A DNA stretch of 64,000 nt. Origin: Ariolimax columbianus (taxonomy: Eukaryota; Mollusca; Gastropoda; Stylommatophora; Arionidae). Positions within the stretch are counted from its first letter, which is position 1. Each line of letters begins with the position of its first letter. The DNA is taken from positions 30,743,886 through 30,807,885 of the forward strand of contig JAVGWX010000011.1 of assembly GCA_036924085.1 (NCBI GenBank), in the 5' to 3' direction. Shown here in pieces: positions 21,690-34,055 of the stretch. The notes below the pieces were generated by a model. It saw only the letters and a list, made by a program, of their open reading frames with translations, made no database searches and was not told the DNA's origin. A program made the translations under genes and the position numbers.

Positions 21690-23540
21690 CTAATTTTTCA
21701 TGGCGCACCAGGATATTTTGATCTCGGCAGCGAAAGAAATGATTCCCAAGATGTCGCACAAGAAACAGAGCTATATAACAGAGGAAACACAGAAACTCAT
21801 TGAAGAAAGGCAACAATTAAAACAAATGGGAAGGGGACCAACACTGCATATAAAAACTGTGCAAGAAAAGTTAGAAGAGAAATAAGAAATGATTAAGGAA
21901 GATACATAGTGGAAACGTGTAAGGATATAGAAAACCTACAGCAACAAGGCAGAGAGAGAGAGATGCATTTAAGGCAATAAGAACACTGACAAGGGACTTC
22001 CGTCCGGAAGACATACTGAATAGATGGAGAGAGCACAAAGCGCTCAGTTACAATCCTACCAAAGGATGAGAAAGAACCTGAACCAACATTGGAAGAAGTA
22101 CGCTCTGCAATTAAAAGCCTGAAAAAGGGAAAGTCCCCAGCATGCGATGATATCCCAGCAGAGCTAATACAAGCAGGAGGAGAGGCATGTGCTCGAGTCT
22201 ATCACAAGCTGTGTAAACAGATATGGCACAGTGCAGAGTGGCCAGAAGCATGGAAGAAATCAATTTATATTCCCCTCCTCAAAAAACACAATCTGAAGCT
22301 GTGCACGAACTACCAAACTATCGCGCTGATCAGCCACGCTAGCAAGATTTTTATCTGAAATTCACGTAGTCCAGGCAGGTTTTAGGAAAGACAGAGGAAC
22401 CAGGGACCACATATTCAATTTAAGGAATATCTACGAAAAATGTAGAGAGTTTAATGTAGACATGTTTCATTGATTACACCAAGGCTTTCGACATGGTAAA
22501 ACATCAAAATCTGTGGAGAATCATGAAGGAAATGGGGTTTCATTTGCATATAGTCCATCTCATTGAAACATTATACCAAGATCAACAAGCTGCTGTCCGA
22601 GTATCTGGGCAAACATCAGATTGGTTTGCAGTACAAAACAGGGATGTATCCTCCCACCTTATCTGTACAACATATATCCAGAATGTATAATGAGAAATGT
22701 TTGAGAAGACGAGAACATTGAAAGATTCGACCCATTTACGATTGGGGGGTACAAGATTCCAGAGTTACGATACGCAGATGACACAGTGATACTATCAAGT
22801 GCAGAAGGACTAGAGCAGCTACTTTCAGCCGTTAATGGACATAGTAAAGATCAAAACCTGTTCATGAACATAAATAAAACAAAGATAATGACTACCAACA
22901 AAGCACAATGTCAGCATAAATTTACAGTGGGTGGTGAGGAAATAGATCAGGTCACACATTTTGAATATCTGGGCTCCAGAATTGACAAAAATGGCGAATG
23001 CTCGAAAAAAATCAGAAGACTAGATATGGCAATGCAGAGACTGAACAGCCTGAAGAAATTATGGCAGAGCACCAACAAAATGATAAAAGTAAAAGTCTTG
23101 AGAGCCTGTGTTTTTCCTGTGGCAGCTTATGGCTGTGAATCATGGACGATTACCAAAACTTCTAGACAAAGAATCGAATCCTTCGAGTCAAAAAATGTTA
23201 AAGAAAGATCCTTAAAATACCCTGTACAGAGAAAAAAAACAAATGTAGACATTCGGCAAGAGTTGAGCATAGAGAACTGGTTTATCAATTCCATTTTGTC
23301 TAGAAAATGCAAATACTTTGGTCACATCAAGAGACACAACAGTCTTGAGAGAACGGTGATGGAAGGTATGGTGCCAGGCAAAAGAGGAAGGGGTAGACCA
23401 AGAAGACGATGGCACCAAGATATCTAGAAAAGCCTGGATATGACTGTGGCGGAGGCTGGGGTTTTGGCAAGAGAACCAGTTTCTTTCAGACAGACTGTGA
23501 TGGGAGCGACGTTCTACAAAGGACATGCTACATGATGATG
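21690..23540 (+). pseudogene. RTE-type LINE ORF, long but frameshifted
   Basis: This is the longest LINE coding remnant here. The linker region starts near 21700 (ILISAAKEMIPKMSHKKQSY, KLIEERQQLKQMGRG). The RT finger region is at 22089 on: SLKKGKSPACDDIPAELIQA, WHSAEWPEAWKKSIYIPLLK and KLCTNYQTIALISHASKI. After frame changes FIDYTKAFDMVKHQNLWRIM (motif A) is near 22475, and DDTVILSS (motif C) near 22775. A 213-codon open run (22786-23427) then carries YLGSRIDKNGECSKKIRR, CVFPVAAYGCESWTIT, YFGHIKRHNSLERTVMEG and KRGRGRPRRRW. The 3' end is (ATG)n near 23535. At least three frameshifts lie between 22350 and 22780. The AP endonuclease is missing. Confidence 0.92.
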
Positions 23541-23739
23541 ATGACCAGTAGTCAGAACAATCAGGTGTTGCCAAAAACATACAAATTTTTGGTCAGCAAA
23601 TCTGTAACGATTCTGTTCATTTCTCAAGACTGGGCCACACTGGAACTCATTTTGTTCAATCAGTTATGAAGATAAATGTTGATTACTATTGTAACATGAC
23701 AAAAATGTTAAAATTCTTAATCTTCCAGCAAGTTCATGC

Positions 23740-23890
23740 TAGACAAATCGTCCAGATCTTAATTTTACGGACTATGGGATTTGGGACATTTTGCAAGAGA
23801 TTGTCTGCTGAAAGAAAATTGTCAACATGGATGAGCTAAGAGAGTAGATTAAAGAAGGCATGGAATGAGCTAGTATAGCGTACAATTAAC
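23740..23890 (+). pseudogene. Tc1/mariner transposase C-terminal fragment
   Basis: LNFTDYGIWDILQEIVC then KKIVNMDELRE, the same domain as the minus-strand fragment at 20160-20430. It contains stops. The two flank 3.3 kb that includes the RTE pseudogene. Confidence 0.65.
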
Positions 23891-24714
23891 GAACCATTTA
23901 AAATAATGGCACACTTTATTGCACATGTGTTACAGTTGGCGGCAGACATGTTGAAGACCAAATGATATAAGTCAAATGTAGATAAAGATTTTTTCACAAA
24001 ATTTAATCAGGTGATTTTCTGCTTAATAAAAACAATATTTATTTTAAAGGTCATGGATTTTGGTTCAAGCTAAGACTGTGTAGTTATTGAAAATGTCAAT
24101 GTCTAAAGGCCATAGGCTGGTACAATCAAAAGAAGACACCACAGATCCCCTTATAATCCAATCTATCCTTGTCTATCTTTAGGCTTGTATTTGGTGACAT
24201 CACATGAAGCTAGTAGCAACCACACACTGAAGGACCCCATACTTATGTGAGCTCTAGCCGTGACAGTTTCTGTAGCAATATATTGTACATGACCTTGCTA
24301 GCCCCATAGACAAAGCTGCTCCATAATTCAATCCATTTCAAATAATTGAGACAGTACAAAATTTGTCTCCCGTGTCCTCTGGTGAATTATTAAATAAGAA
24401 GGCGAGAATGTGTTCCCTGCCCACAGAAAGGATGAGCTGTTATATTAGAAAGTGTTATCTCACACAATGACTTGCTCATTTCCATAAATACCAAGACAGA
24501 ATAAAAACACTTAGTTATCTCATGAGAATGGAACCACTGCATGCCTATAACAGTAGAACTGGTTACATGTCTTAGTCACTGAAGACCACGATGTAGGTGG
24601 GTAATTGGTGATATGAGGCCTTCTGCACGACAGCTGCAGGCTTGCCACATAAGACGTTCTCATTCAAAGCTTGATATCAGCCCTTAAACATGACAAGGGC
24701 CAGGCTACTTTCTA
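23891..24714. other. No recognised feature
   Basis: AT-rich, no gene recognised. Confidence 0.4.
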
Positions 24715-24880
24715 TTTTCAGCTCGGAGGCGACCTCACACATCTGAATTACTTGTGGATATTCAACACACGCCCAATTTATACTTTGAAAGGTAAGTGTA
24801 AAGTAATTGATGGATATATCAATGAAATCCACAACATGGTAGGTAACAAAAATATTTTTCTCTCAAATTTCCATCTGTTC
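24715..24880 (+). repeat. Interspersed repeat, family E
   Basis: CACACATCTGAATTACTTGT GGATATTCAA ... ACTTTGAAAGGTAAGTG ... GTAACAAAAA matches 49525-49685 and 59510-59645, and 61465-61565 inverted. Unknown family, about 150 bp. Confidence 0.7.
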
Positions 24881-26028
24881 GTTAATGTCATTCAATGCTT
24901 TATGCTAATATATAATCTTTATTATGAATGCTTCATGTCATAGATAGTTTAATTATGTGCCTTATGATATTTAGATTATAACTTTAGCTCAATTTGTTAA
25001 ATATTTATTCATTTTATTTTGAATAAAACTTTGACGCACGGAATTCTAACATTTTGGCCGGACGTAAAGTCACAAATTGGCAAAATGAGACCGGACTGAA
25101 AAGGGTCAACTCACATGATAAGTGTGAGCTAAGCTAACCTCAAAGCTATATGCTACCATGATATGAAGAATTCTCAAATATTTGTGGTAACTCATGGCAG
25201 CAGACCCTTGTCATGTTGAGGCCTCCAAATAAATGGCACTATGACACAGACTTACAATAACAAACACAACACACATGGCTGAGCAAAGGAAACGTCAGCT
25301 CCCCAGAATAATTCACAGCAGAAGTGGATATAAAAAGTTCAATATCTGAAACAACACATATATTATCAATATATTAGCAGGGAAAACAACCGCACATAAA
25401 AGGCTGAATTCATAAATGCACAAAATATCACATCTGTATTTGTGCTACTTCTGCTAGCAGAGAATGACATAATTCCAGTGTACTTATTGAAGCTCTTATG
25501 TACACAACCCATAGATAACTACTGTATATACTCAAGGATAATATCAGGAATTTATTCCTTGAAAACATCACTTAAAATCATCACTAGCCTATCCTACAAA
25601 ATGTATGTAAAATCAAAAGGTTGTTCAACCATTAAAAGACGGTGCATGGTTGTACCTGAACTGATGGTTGTAAAATCAGTAGTTGATAATACCATTCCTT
25701 GTTTAGATCGTTTGAAGAATAAAGCTAGACCTGCTACATAAAGCTGCCATCTACTGCTCTGTCCTGCTTGGCTCTGTCATCTTTCAACAAAGTGGATAGT
25801 CATTATAAAAAAATTAAAAAAACACCTTGAAAACGTATATTCTATAAATAAACATTATTTTCTATCCAGTGTAATAGATAAAGATCACACTTAATTATCA
25901 TTACCTTGCCACTAATTTTATAGGGCCAGCTTATACATGTAACAAAGATGATTTTAGCTATTTGGGCACTTTATGCGAGTATAATAGCTGTCCATCGTTG
26001 TCGATGAGGACCGCCGACATCATCCTTG
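24881..26028. other. No recognised feature
   Basis: The 99-codon open stretch at 25442-25741 is Lys/Ile-rich and has no recognisable domain. Confidence 0.45.
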
Positions 26029-27213
26029 TCACAGATTTCCCTGTTGGGTGTGGGTGCACATGTGGCTGAACAGACCAATGCGAGCACGAAAACATCTGCT
26101 ACATATCGGGCACACGAGATTTGTAGAAGGTGATGGTGTTCCCGCTGCTCTTAATTTCCGCGTCTCGCGTCTGCTCTGGGCTTTCACAACACGGTCGTCT
26201 TCACCGGCAGCTACACCCGATTTGACTGCGCTTCTCCAGTCAGATCTGTTATGCGCAAGACATTCCCAGGTGTCGTCTATCTGGCAACTTTTTAGTGAGT
26301 CCTTCAGACCGTCTTTAAAACATTTCTTTGGGCGCCCTCTCTCGCGCCATCCCTCTCTCAGCTCGCCGTAGAGAAGCTTCTTTGGGAGCCGCTCGTCTGA
26401 CATACGGACGAGGTGTCCGGCCCATCCTAGTCGTGCTTTTTCTAGCAGTGCATGGATGCTGGGCATGTTAGCCCTTGAGAGAACCTCGATGTCAGTGACA
26501 CGATCTTGCCATCAGATGTGGAATATTCGCCTCAGGCAACCTGTGTGGAAGTGGTTTAACCTCCTTGCATGTCCAGAGTATACAGTCCAGCTTTCGCAAG
26601 CGTATAGTAGGGTTGGAATGATGGTTGCACGGTAGACTTTAAGTTTGGTCTTGACGCTGATGCCACGACAAGCCCAGACCATCGAGCACATTCTACCAAA
26701 GGCTGTGCTGACCTTTGCTATTCTGCTTGCCACCTCATCGTCTAGGCTGACAGATCTCGACAGCGTGCTGCCCAGATATGTGAATTTGTCTACGGCATTC
26801 AACGTCTGACTGTAGTCTCTGGTTTTGTGTACGGCATGCCTGGTGCTGGTTGGTACATGACCTCTGTTTTTTTTGGCATTTATGGTCAGGCCAAAATTTT
26901 TGCATGCGGCAGAGAACTGGTCCATTCCAACCTGCATGTTCAGTTCTGAGTTGCTCATTAGAGCGCAGTCGTCAGCAAATACAAGTTCCCTGATTATGTC
27001 GCCAGCCACTTTGGTTTTGGCCTTCATTCTTCTGGAATTGAGTAATTTGCCATCTGTGCGGTACTTTCTGGATATTCCAAGCTCCAATGATCTGAAGGCG
27101 TCTGTCATCGTGGCCGCGAACATCATGCTGAACAAAGTCGGGGCGAGTACACATCCTTGTTTTACTCCATTTGATGCGAGTATACAGGACAACCTAATCA
27201 CTGATACCACCAC
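26029..27213 (-). pseudogene. LINE RT 3' half with C-terminal C2H2-like zinc finger, one nonsense codon
   Basis: About 395 codons in a single frame, broken by one TGA at about 26514-26512. Blocks in order: GVKQGCVLAPTLFSMMF (RT motif B region), FADDCALMSNSELNMQVGMD (motif C, FADD), CKNFGLTINAKKN, YLGSTLSRSVSLDDEVASRI, LLYACESWTVYSGHARRLNH and CLRRIF. After the stop come WQDRVTDIEVL, LRWAGHLVRMSDERLPKKL-type text (here RLGWAGHLVRMSDERLPK) and RGRPKKCFKDGLKDSLK. The end is CPICSRCFRARIGLFSHM CTH. The stop is in the CGA context of a conserved Arg (RRIFHIRWQD), so a CpG transition explains it. The element is 5' truncated before RT motif A and is the least decayed LINE ORF in the window. Confidence 0.92.
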
Positions 27214-28095
27214 ATAATCACTGATACTCTCCCATCATCACAATGTAATAACTGGGCATTGGTCATACTTAGTCGCAGATTTCTGTAGTCCAGTCAACAC
27301 TGGCAAGGTCCAGCCTACTTTGTTCACATCGACAAAGTTGCTCCTAATTGAATGGTCAAGGACAGCATGCTGCTTTATAGTGATGATGAAAAGGTCTGCT
27401 TGCCACTGCAGTCACCATACAGTGCACAGGCTAAGTCAAGAGATCATAACTCTAAATATTCAGGACATGCGTTCAATAATTGTCTGCTCATTTTGTGCCT
27501 TAATATTGAGAGAGTTAGGGTTCAATTAACTAACTGACCATGTGCATAATGTAGTTGTGATACACTTTAGTCTACCTAGTTGTAAATTGGTACCCGACTC
27601 TGATGTTAGCAAAGTTTAAAAAAAGAAATTCTTCATCCCACTTACTATGACTGCACATTTTCCCAAAGTAATATGACTCACAGGACAGATTATCAGTTTG
27701 CATTTATTGTTTCTGTAATATACATGCTCATTTCTGTATTCTATTCTCTATATATGTGGTGTTAAACTATTCCTGTTAATTGTATTTCCCCTTTTGTACA
27801 GCATGAGTGTACAGGGGTCTACAACCTGCAAAGTGGGAACGACTACACACTGCGAGTCTCTGATTTGGATTTGGCTTTACATCAGAACACTACATGAATC
27901 AATCTGACAAACTTCCATTGAGTAGGCGTCAGTTTTCGACAGTCAAACTGATTATCAATATCCTACATTCAGATTCGATTCACCTACATTCAGCATTTGT
28001 GTACACTACTTGGTTATGATCTTGATATTTGCTGTTGTGGATCTTGGCCCATTTGTAAATAAGGAATTAGCTTTCATGTCAGATATCACAGCAAC
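27214..28095. other. No recognised feature
   Basis: No gene recognised. Confidence 0.4.
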
Positions 28096-28830
28096 CCACT
28101 CAATGACCAAACAACTAATTTAGCGACCAAACAACTAATTCAATGACCAAACAACTAAATCAATGACCATACAACTAATTCAATGACCAAACAACTAAAT
28201 CAATGATCAAACAACTAAATCAATGACCAAACAACTAACTCAATGACCAAACAACTAAATCAATGACGAAACAACTAATTCAATTACCATACAACTAATT
28301 CAATGACCATACAACTAATTCAATGACCATACAACTAAATCAATGACCATACAACTAAATCAATGACCAAACAACTAAATCAATGACCAAACAACTAATT
28401 CAATGACCAAACAACTAATTCAATGACCAAACAACTAATTCAATGACCAAACAACTAAATCAATGACCATACAACTAATTCAATGACCAAACAACTAACT
28501 CAATGACCAAACAACTAAATCAATGACCATACAACTAATTAATGACCAAACAACTAAATCAATGACCAAACAACTAAATCAATGACCATACAACTAAATC
28601 ATTGACCAAACAACTAAATCAATGACCATACAACTAATTCAATGACCAAACAACTAAATCAATGACCAAACAACTAAATCAATGACCAAACAACTAAATC
28701 AATGACCAAACAACTAAATCAATGACCATACAACTAATTCAATGACCAAACAACTAATTCAATGACCAAACAACTAATTCAATGACCATACAACTAAATC
28801 AATGACCAAACAAATAATTAAATAACAGAA
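28096..28830. repeat. 20-bp satellite, about 36 copies
   Basis: Head-to-tail copies of CAATGACCAAACAACTAAAT. Variation is confined almost entirely to two places: ACCAAAC or ACCATAC, and CTAAAT or CTAATT (rarely CTAACT). The combinations occur in mosaic order. One unit near 28540 lost a base or two. The array fades at both ends. Confidence 0.97.
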
Positions 28831-29164
28831 CAACCCCCTCAGTAACCATTCATCCAAAAGCAATGTATGAGAAGTACAGGGACACACAAAGCTACAGGCA
28901 TCCTGGATTGATGACAATGGCGTTTCACTTTTTCTCAAACTTTATTGTTTGTCCAGCTCAAATGACTTCTAGAATCCAATTAGATATACTATAATACTTT
29001 TACCTACACATTTACTGCTATATCTAATTTACTATATGTCTTTGAATAAATATACAATTATTATTGTGAATGTGGGAGACAGAATGGTTAACGTCCTGAC
29101 CTGTCATGACAAAAGTGACCAGGTATAAAAAGGGCCAAAATGATAGAATATAATTAGAGACTAG

Positions 29165-29345
29165 GCCTCAACTGTATTTGAGGTGGGATAATCAGTTCCC
29201 TTTTTTGCCTTCTTTCCTTCCCTAGCAGTAAGTCAGGCATGCATTTACAACTGTGTAGACTCAAGGGTGTTGAGTCCGAGATTGAACCCGGTACCTTTAT
29301 TATAATAAGCCAGCACTTCTAATCCACTCAACCAATTACTAATTA
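29165..29345 (-). repeat. tRNA-derived SINE, family B
   Basis: On the minus strand GGTTGAGTGGATTAGAAGTG and ACCGGGTTCAATCTCGG form the tRNA-like head. GTTGTAAATGCATGCCTGAC and GGGAACTGATTATCCCACCT form the body. Confidence 0.75.
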
Positions 29346-29389
29346 AACCGCGCCAAGGTTCAAAATCACAGACGGACACACAAAAATCA

Positions 29390-29575
29390 GGGTGTGGTTC
29401 TTTCCTGGTACGACTGCTTCTCCAGTCGAGCCAGCTGTAAATGGGTACCTGACGTATGAGTTGGGGAAGGTTTTAAACAGCAAAGGAGGAAACTGGGCAC
29501 TCCACCTCACATAGGCTGTGGCTTAGTCCATGAAGAGTTATCGTCATCCCCAACGGCAGTTGTTGCCAAGGAATC
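29390..29575 (+). repeat. SINE family B, body
   Basis: CAGCTGTAAATGGGTACCTG, GCAAAGGAGGAAACTGGGCA, CCTCACATAGGCTGTGGCTT and a CATCCCCAACGGCAG end. It lies divergent from the copy at 29165-29345. Confidence 0.8.
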
Positions 29576-30169
29576 CAACTTTACCTGTTCTTAATCACTC
29601 TGTTACTTAAACGCTTGACCGGGTATGTCCTACTATTATATCTTATTTACAAACTGTTGTTTTTTTCCTTCTGAAATCCCCATGATACGAAAAATAGAGG
29701 AAAAACCAAAACACATAAAGAAAAGAAGCGAGCTCGAGACAGACATTAAAGGGATATAGGTGCTAAACAGACAGCACAGAACAAGAGGAGGACTTGATGT
29801 GCATGTGCTGAAGACCTGTGCACCATAGAGAGCTCAAAGGTTTTGATAACAAATTGATTATGAATTCACTTCTGACAAATGTACACTTCTTTCTGAGACT
29901 GAATGGTTGTAACTTTGACCTCTCACAACTATCAGGTACCAATTCGGGTAGACTGGAGTGTGTCACTACCTTGAGAGCCAACTTAGTATCTTTGTCATGA
30001 GAATCATGCCCTCGACTATTCTGACACTCACATTTTGGTGTGCCCTGCTGTAAATGTGTTTGCATTAAACAATCTCAAATAGTGACTTCTTGCTCTATGT
30101 CAAGTTATTTAATTGGTATCATACAGCCAAGATATCTTAGAAAGGTGGTCCAAGTAACATATCGTGCTT
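29576..30169. other. No recognised feature
   Basis: A 100-codon open stretch on the minus strand (29763-30065) has no recognisable domain. Confidence 0.4.
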
Positions 30170-31115
30170 AACAAATCTATTAGAATTCATGGAGTAGTTT
30201 ACTCGAATCATAGATAAAAGGGAGCCATTTGATGAATTGAAAATTGATTAACAGGAAAAAGGCAGAGTGTGGGCATAAATAAGGAGTACTCTGAGTGGTG
30301 TGAAGTAAAAAGTGCAGTGCCACAGGCCTCGGTTTTGGGACCAATTTTTTTCTTGATACATATAAACGATTTGGACATTGATATCGGATGACACAAAACT
30401 ATGCAATAGTGTCTAAAGCAGAAGTGGATATATTGAGGTCGAATTTAGATAAAATTTGAGAATGGTCTGCGAGCTGGCAAAAGGAGTTTAATGAGATAAA
30501 TGTATAGTCATCCACATGGGTAGATCCAATATGGAACATAATTACAGAATGGGCGAGAACAACATTAGAAAGATAGAAAGAAAAGGGACATAGGGGTTAT
30601 AATAGGTCACACAGATAAAGTGAGTGAGCAAGTCCAGGTAGCAGTGAAAAACGCAAATACAATGTTGAGAATTATACAAAAAAATATTAAACATAGGAGC
30701 AAGGAAGTGATAGTCAAACTGTATAAAGCATTAGTTAGACTTAGATTGGAGTACTGTGTACAGTCCTTATCGCAGAGAAGATATAAACATGCTGGAAAGG
30801 ATACAAATAAGAGCGACAAGGCTGATAGTGGGATTACAGTTATGAGGAAAGACTCAGAAAAATGGGTCTAGAAAAGAGAAGAATTTGAGGTGACTTAATA
30901 AGGTCTATAATAAGATAATCAAAGGAACGGATAAAAACAAGTTTTTTTCAAAATATAACCACCTACAAGAACAAGAGGGCATGGCTACAAATTAACTAAA
31001 GAAAGGTCCAGACAGATTAGATATTAGGAAATATTTTTTGGTATGAGAGTGGTGAATGCATTGCCACAGGAAGTAGTGGAGGCAGAGACAATTAATGCAA
31101 TTGTGCTAGTCATTT
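30170..31115 (+). pseudogene. L2/CR1-type LINE RT 3' half, decayed
   Basis: Blocks in order: QASVLGPIFFLIHINDLDID (motif B region), DDTKLC in a shifted frame (YADD/FADDTKL), and EWSASWQKEFN-like text. VIHMGRSN follows, then NTMLRIIQKNIKHRSKEVIV, KLYKALVRLRLEYCVQ and a decayed LSYEERLRKMGLEKRRI-like run. The end is the HKY...DIRKYFF...RVVNAWNSLPQEVVEAETIN-type block (here decayed near 30960-31100). Multiple frameshifts. A different LINE clade from the RTE and RNase H elements nearby. Confidence 0.85.
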
Positions 31116-31685
31116 CACTTTTTATTTCCTAGTTGTGATGCAGTTGCTGACCATCATGTCTGATAGTGCTCTTTAGGCTGCAACAAATTCCATTCCATTG
31201 CTCAGTCTGAAGCCATCATATGTACTGTAGCTGTTCTTCGCCAAGCTGTTTTGGGTCATTCTCTTCCCCTTTCTTCTAGGGTAATTTGCATTGTGGTTAT
31301 GGTGATAGTATCTGGACCTCTTCTGAGGAGACGATGATTCAGCTCCAAGCTCCTACAACATTATCCAGTTGAGACGGTGCACATATATTCTTGGTTGCTT
31401 CAGGCAAGCAGATCTTGGCAATGGTGTTTGGCTTCTACTTTGGTAAGTCCATATTCCTAGACAATTATATCTCAAACAAGATCTTTGACCATAACGTGTC
31501 ATGAGGAAGTGTGTGTGTGTGTGAATTAGTAACAAAGAAGTAACATAATTACTAAAGCATGAAGGTCAAAGTGGAAAATGTGATATGGTTTCAAACAATG
31601 AACTGAATGCAGGTGTAAAAGGAAAAACACATTTTGACTGATGAGCTAATTCCTTGCATAAGACACCGAAATTTTAATTGAAAAT
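31116..31685. other. No recognised feature
   Basis: A short (GT)n run at 31509-31522. No gene recognised. Confidence 0.4.
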
Positions 31686-31885
31686 AACAAATAATAAGAG
31701 ACTACTAACTTATAAGAGACTATCAACCTATAAGAAACTACTAAACTAAACTTATAAGACACTACCAAACCACAAGATAACAACACTTTAAGAAACTACT
31801 AAAGTATAAGATACTAAACTATAATACACTACCAAACTATAATACACTATCAAACTATAAGAGATTACCAAACTAATGAACAGAG
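31686..31885. repeat. Degenerate tandem repeat, unit about 18-20 bp
   Basis: Repeats of ACTATAAGAGACTACCAA with many substitutions and length changes. Confidence 0.8.
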
Positions 31886-33107
31886 TGCCAAGATAAAGAT
31901 TAGCACATGAAACAACTTATATCCCAAGATAATAGTCAGAATGCTTCTAAGAAAGTTGTTTAGCTTGAAACATGGCATTCACCTTTGACTGTTGTTATGT
32001 ATAACCGTCAGACATAATTTCTGCATGAGATTTCCTTCTAAAATATACACATTCCCTTACCAAAATTACCTAAACACACTGAGGAAAGACAATTTTTGGA
32101 GATGAACAGTGGACGTAGAAGTGAAGACAAATGGAACCTCAGAAGCATATTTAAGAATACGTCCCAAAATAGTCATCACTAGAGAATAACAGTTGCAGCC
32201 CTATGCTCCGGTGGAATTGAAAAGGAGCCAGTAAAAAAGAAACCGAAGAACCTTAATTTTTTTTAAATGGCTTATGTTCTATGGCAATTAAATGTACAGA
32301 AAAATCTCCTGTTCTGAAAGCTTAAAATCCCTAGCATTCTGGACAAGAGGTACTGTACACATACAAGAAACTAGCTCAATTGATTTGAGCCCTTTTATTG
32401 GCCTGCATTGAATATGCCTGCCTTAGTAAATGACCTGTCAAAGAATGTTTCAATGACTGACAATTACAAAATTGATATTTATCACTTTCATCACAAACAG
32501 TATAAAATGACGATATTTGTATTGGCCCAAATATAATACAGCCTTACATATAATACAACCCTAATTTGAAGGTGTTTCACATAAAAGTAAATTGTCTATA
32601 ACATAATACGAAACAACTTAATCGCTGCACGAATCAAGACAAAAACATAATCACTCAGTAAACCTGTAAGCATGCATTCCTCAAGCAACAGGCACTCATA
32701 AGTACAGAGCCAAATGCTGCATCACTCATTTACACTATCAACCACTTGTCTTAACCATTGAACCCTGGCCAGCATGTCCACAAAATTCCATTTCTCTGTG
32801 CTTCTTAGAAAATATACACAAGGTTGACATGTCAGGAAAGCTATTTTCTATGACAAAACTATGTGCTCTAATTTAATTATCCAATCTCAAATTGACTAAC
32901 CTGATCATCTTCAATGCTTATTATGCTAGTAGACTTTGGAATTACTTGATACATTACATGGGATAACCTTCAGAACCTTAGTTTGATCCTTCGAGGAACA
33001 GGAAGCGATATAGCTTGATTTTAATGAATGATAATCCGAATCACACGTCGTCTTTCAAATAATCATTTGTCCTTTACAGAATAATCACCACCTAAATTAA
33101 ATTTAGC
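31886..33107. other. No recognised feature
   Basis: AT-rich, no gene recognised. Confidence 0.45.
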
Positions 33108-33370
33108 CGCGTAGCGCAGTGTTTAGTGAGCTGGCTTCACATCTGAGTAGTCCTGGGTTCATTTCGCAGTTGAGGTGGAAATGCTTTTTCAGACCGCAAC
33201 GTCTCTCTGGTCGACCCAGCCTTAAATAAGTTCAGTCCGGGAAGTAAAAACGGCGAGGTAGAGGAGATGGCTACTGCCCTCATATAGCCGAGCATTCTTG
33301 AAATGTGAGAACGCTAACACCCCACACCGCTACGGCAGTAATGCTATGGGTTACTTTACTTTACATCCAA
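33108..33370 (+). repeat. tRNA-derived SINE, family D
   Basis: Head CCGCGTAGCGCAGTGTTTAG (box A-like) and CCTGGGTTCATTTCGC (box B-like). The body contains GGTCGACCCAGCCTTAAATA and the tail is TTACTTTACTTTACA. Only one copy is seen in this window. Confidence 0.7.
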
Positions 33371-33837
33371 TTTATAAGTCCCCAAAATCCCAGACAATAC
33401 TTTCAACATCTTGTTCTGTTGTTAGCCTATTAGAACAGCCATTTCCTTAATTTTCAAAACACCTTCCATCATAAAAATAATTTTTAAATCACCAAGAAAC
33501 ATGCTTCGATGTGTGTGTCGCCATATTTCCAGAAATGTGTGTACTGTGTAGACATCACTTTATTATGGCCAAAATCCAAGCAGTATAGCCCAAAATAATG
33601 GTCACAAAATAAAGTCAGTAGATGGTATTTTTACATCTCGAACCACATTTAAATGGTGTAACTGCTGTAGCTTCACAACTTATTGGGTATCCTTGCCTTT
33701 TCTGCTATAAACCGACCATCAACAACAATTGCAAAGACCAGTAACCTAAGCACTTGGTAACATGTTCACTGAGCAACAGAAATGAATGTGAAGCAATAGA
33801 CCCTTCAGAATTGAATGGGATCCTTCCAGGCTTACAT

Positions 33838-34055
33838 GGGAGACGAGGTAGTGCAGAGATTAGTATACTGGCTTCTAAGCTGAGTGATCGGGGTTCAGTC
33901 CACAGTTGGCGCATGATTTTCCCCTATCGTAAAACAGGTCTCAGGGTCCACCCAGCCAAAAAATTGGGTACCAGAATAATATGGGAAGGTAAAGGTGGCT
34001 GGCATGATCATCAATTCTAGTGTGCTGTTGGTCAAGAAAAATATGGACATAGCAC
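33838..34055 (+). repeat. tRNA-derived SINE, family C
   Basis: Head AGACGAGGTAGTGCAGAGAT and GATCGGGGTTCAGTCC. The body has GGGTCCACCCAGCC and GGGTACCAGAATAATATGGG. The 3' end, AGTGTGCTGTTGGTCAAGAA AAATATGG, is shared with 62520-62765. Confidence 0.75.

Noticed and set aside
25442..25741. 99-codon open frame on the plus strand
   Set aside because: AT-rich, no recognisable domain, no splice or transposon context.
28096..28830. Possible CRISPR array (regular 20-bp repeats)
   Set aside because: Copies are contiguous with no unique spacers, there are no cas genes, and the DNA is animal nuclear.
29763..30065. 100-codon open frame on the minus strand
   Set aside because: No domain match and no convincing splice sites or phase link to the ankyrin gene.
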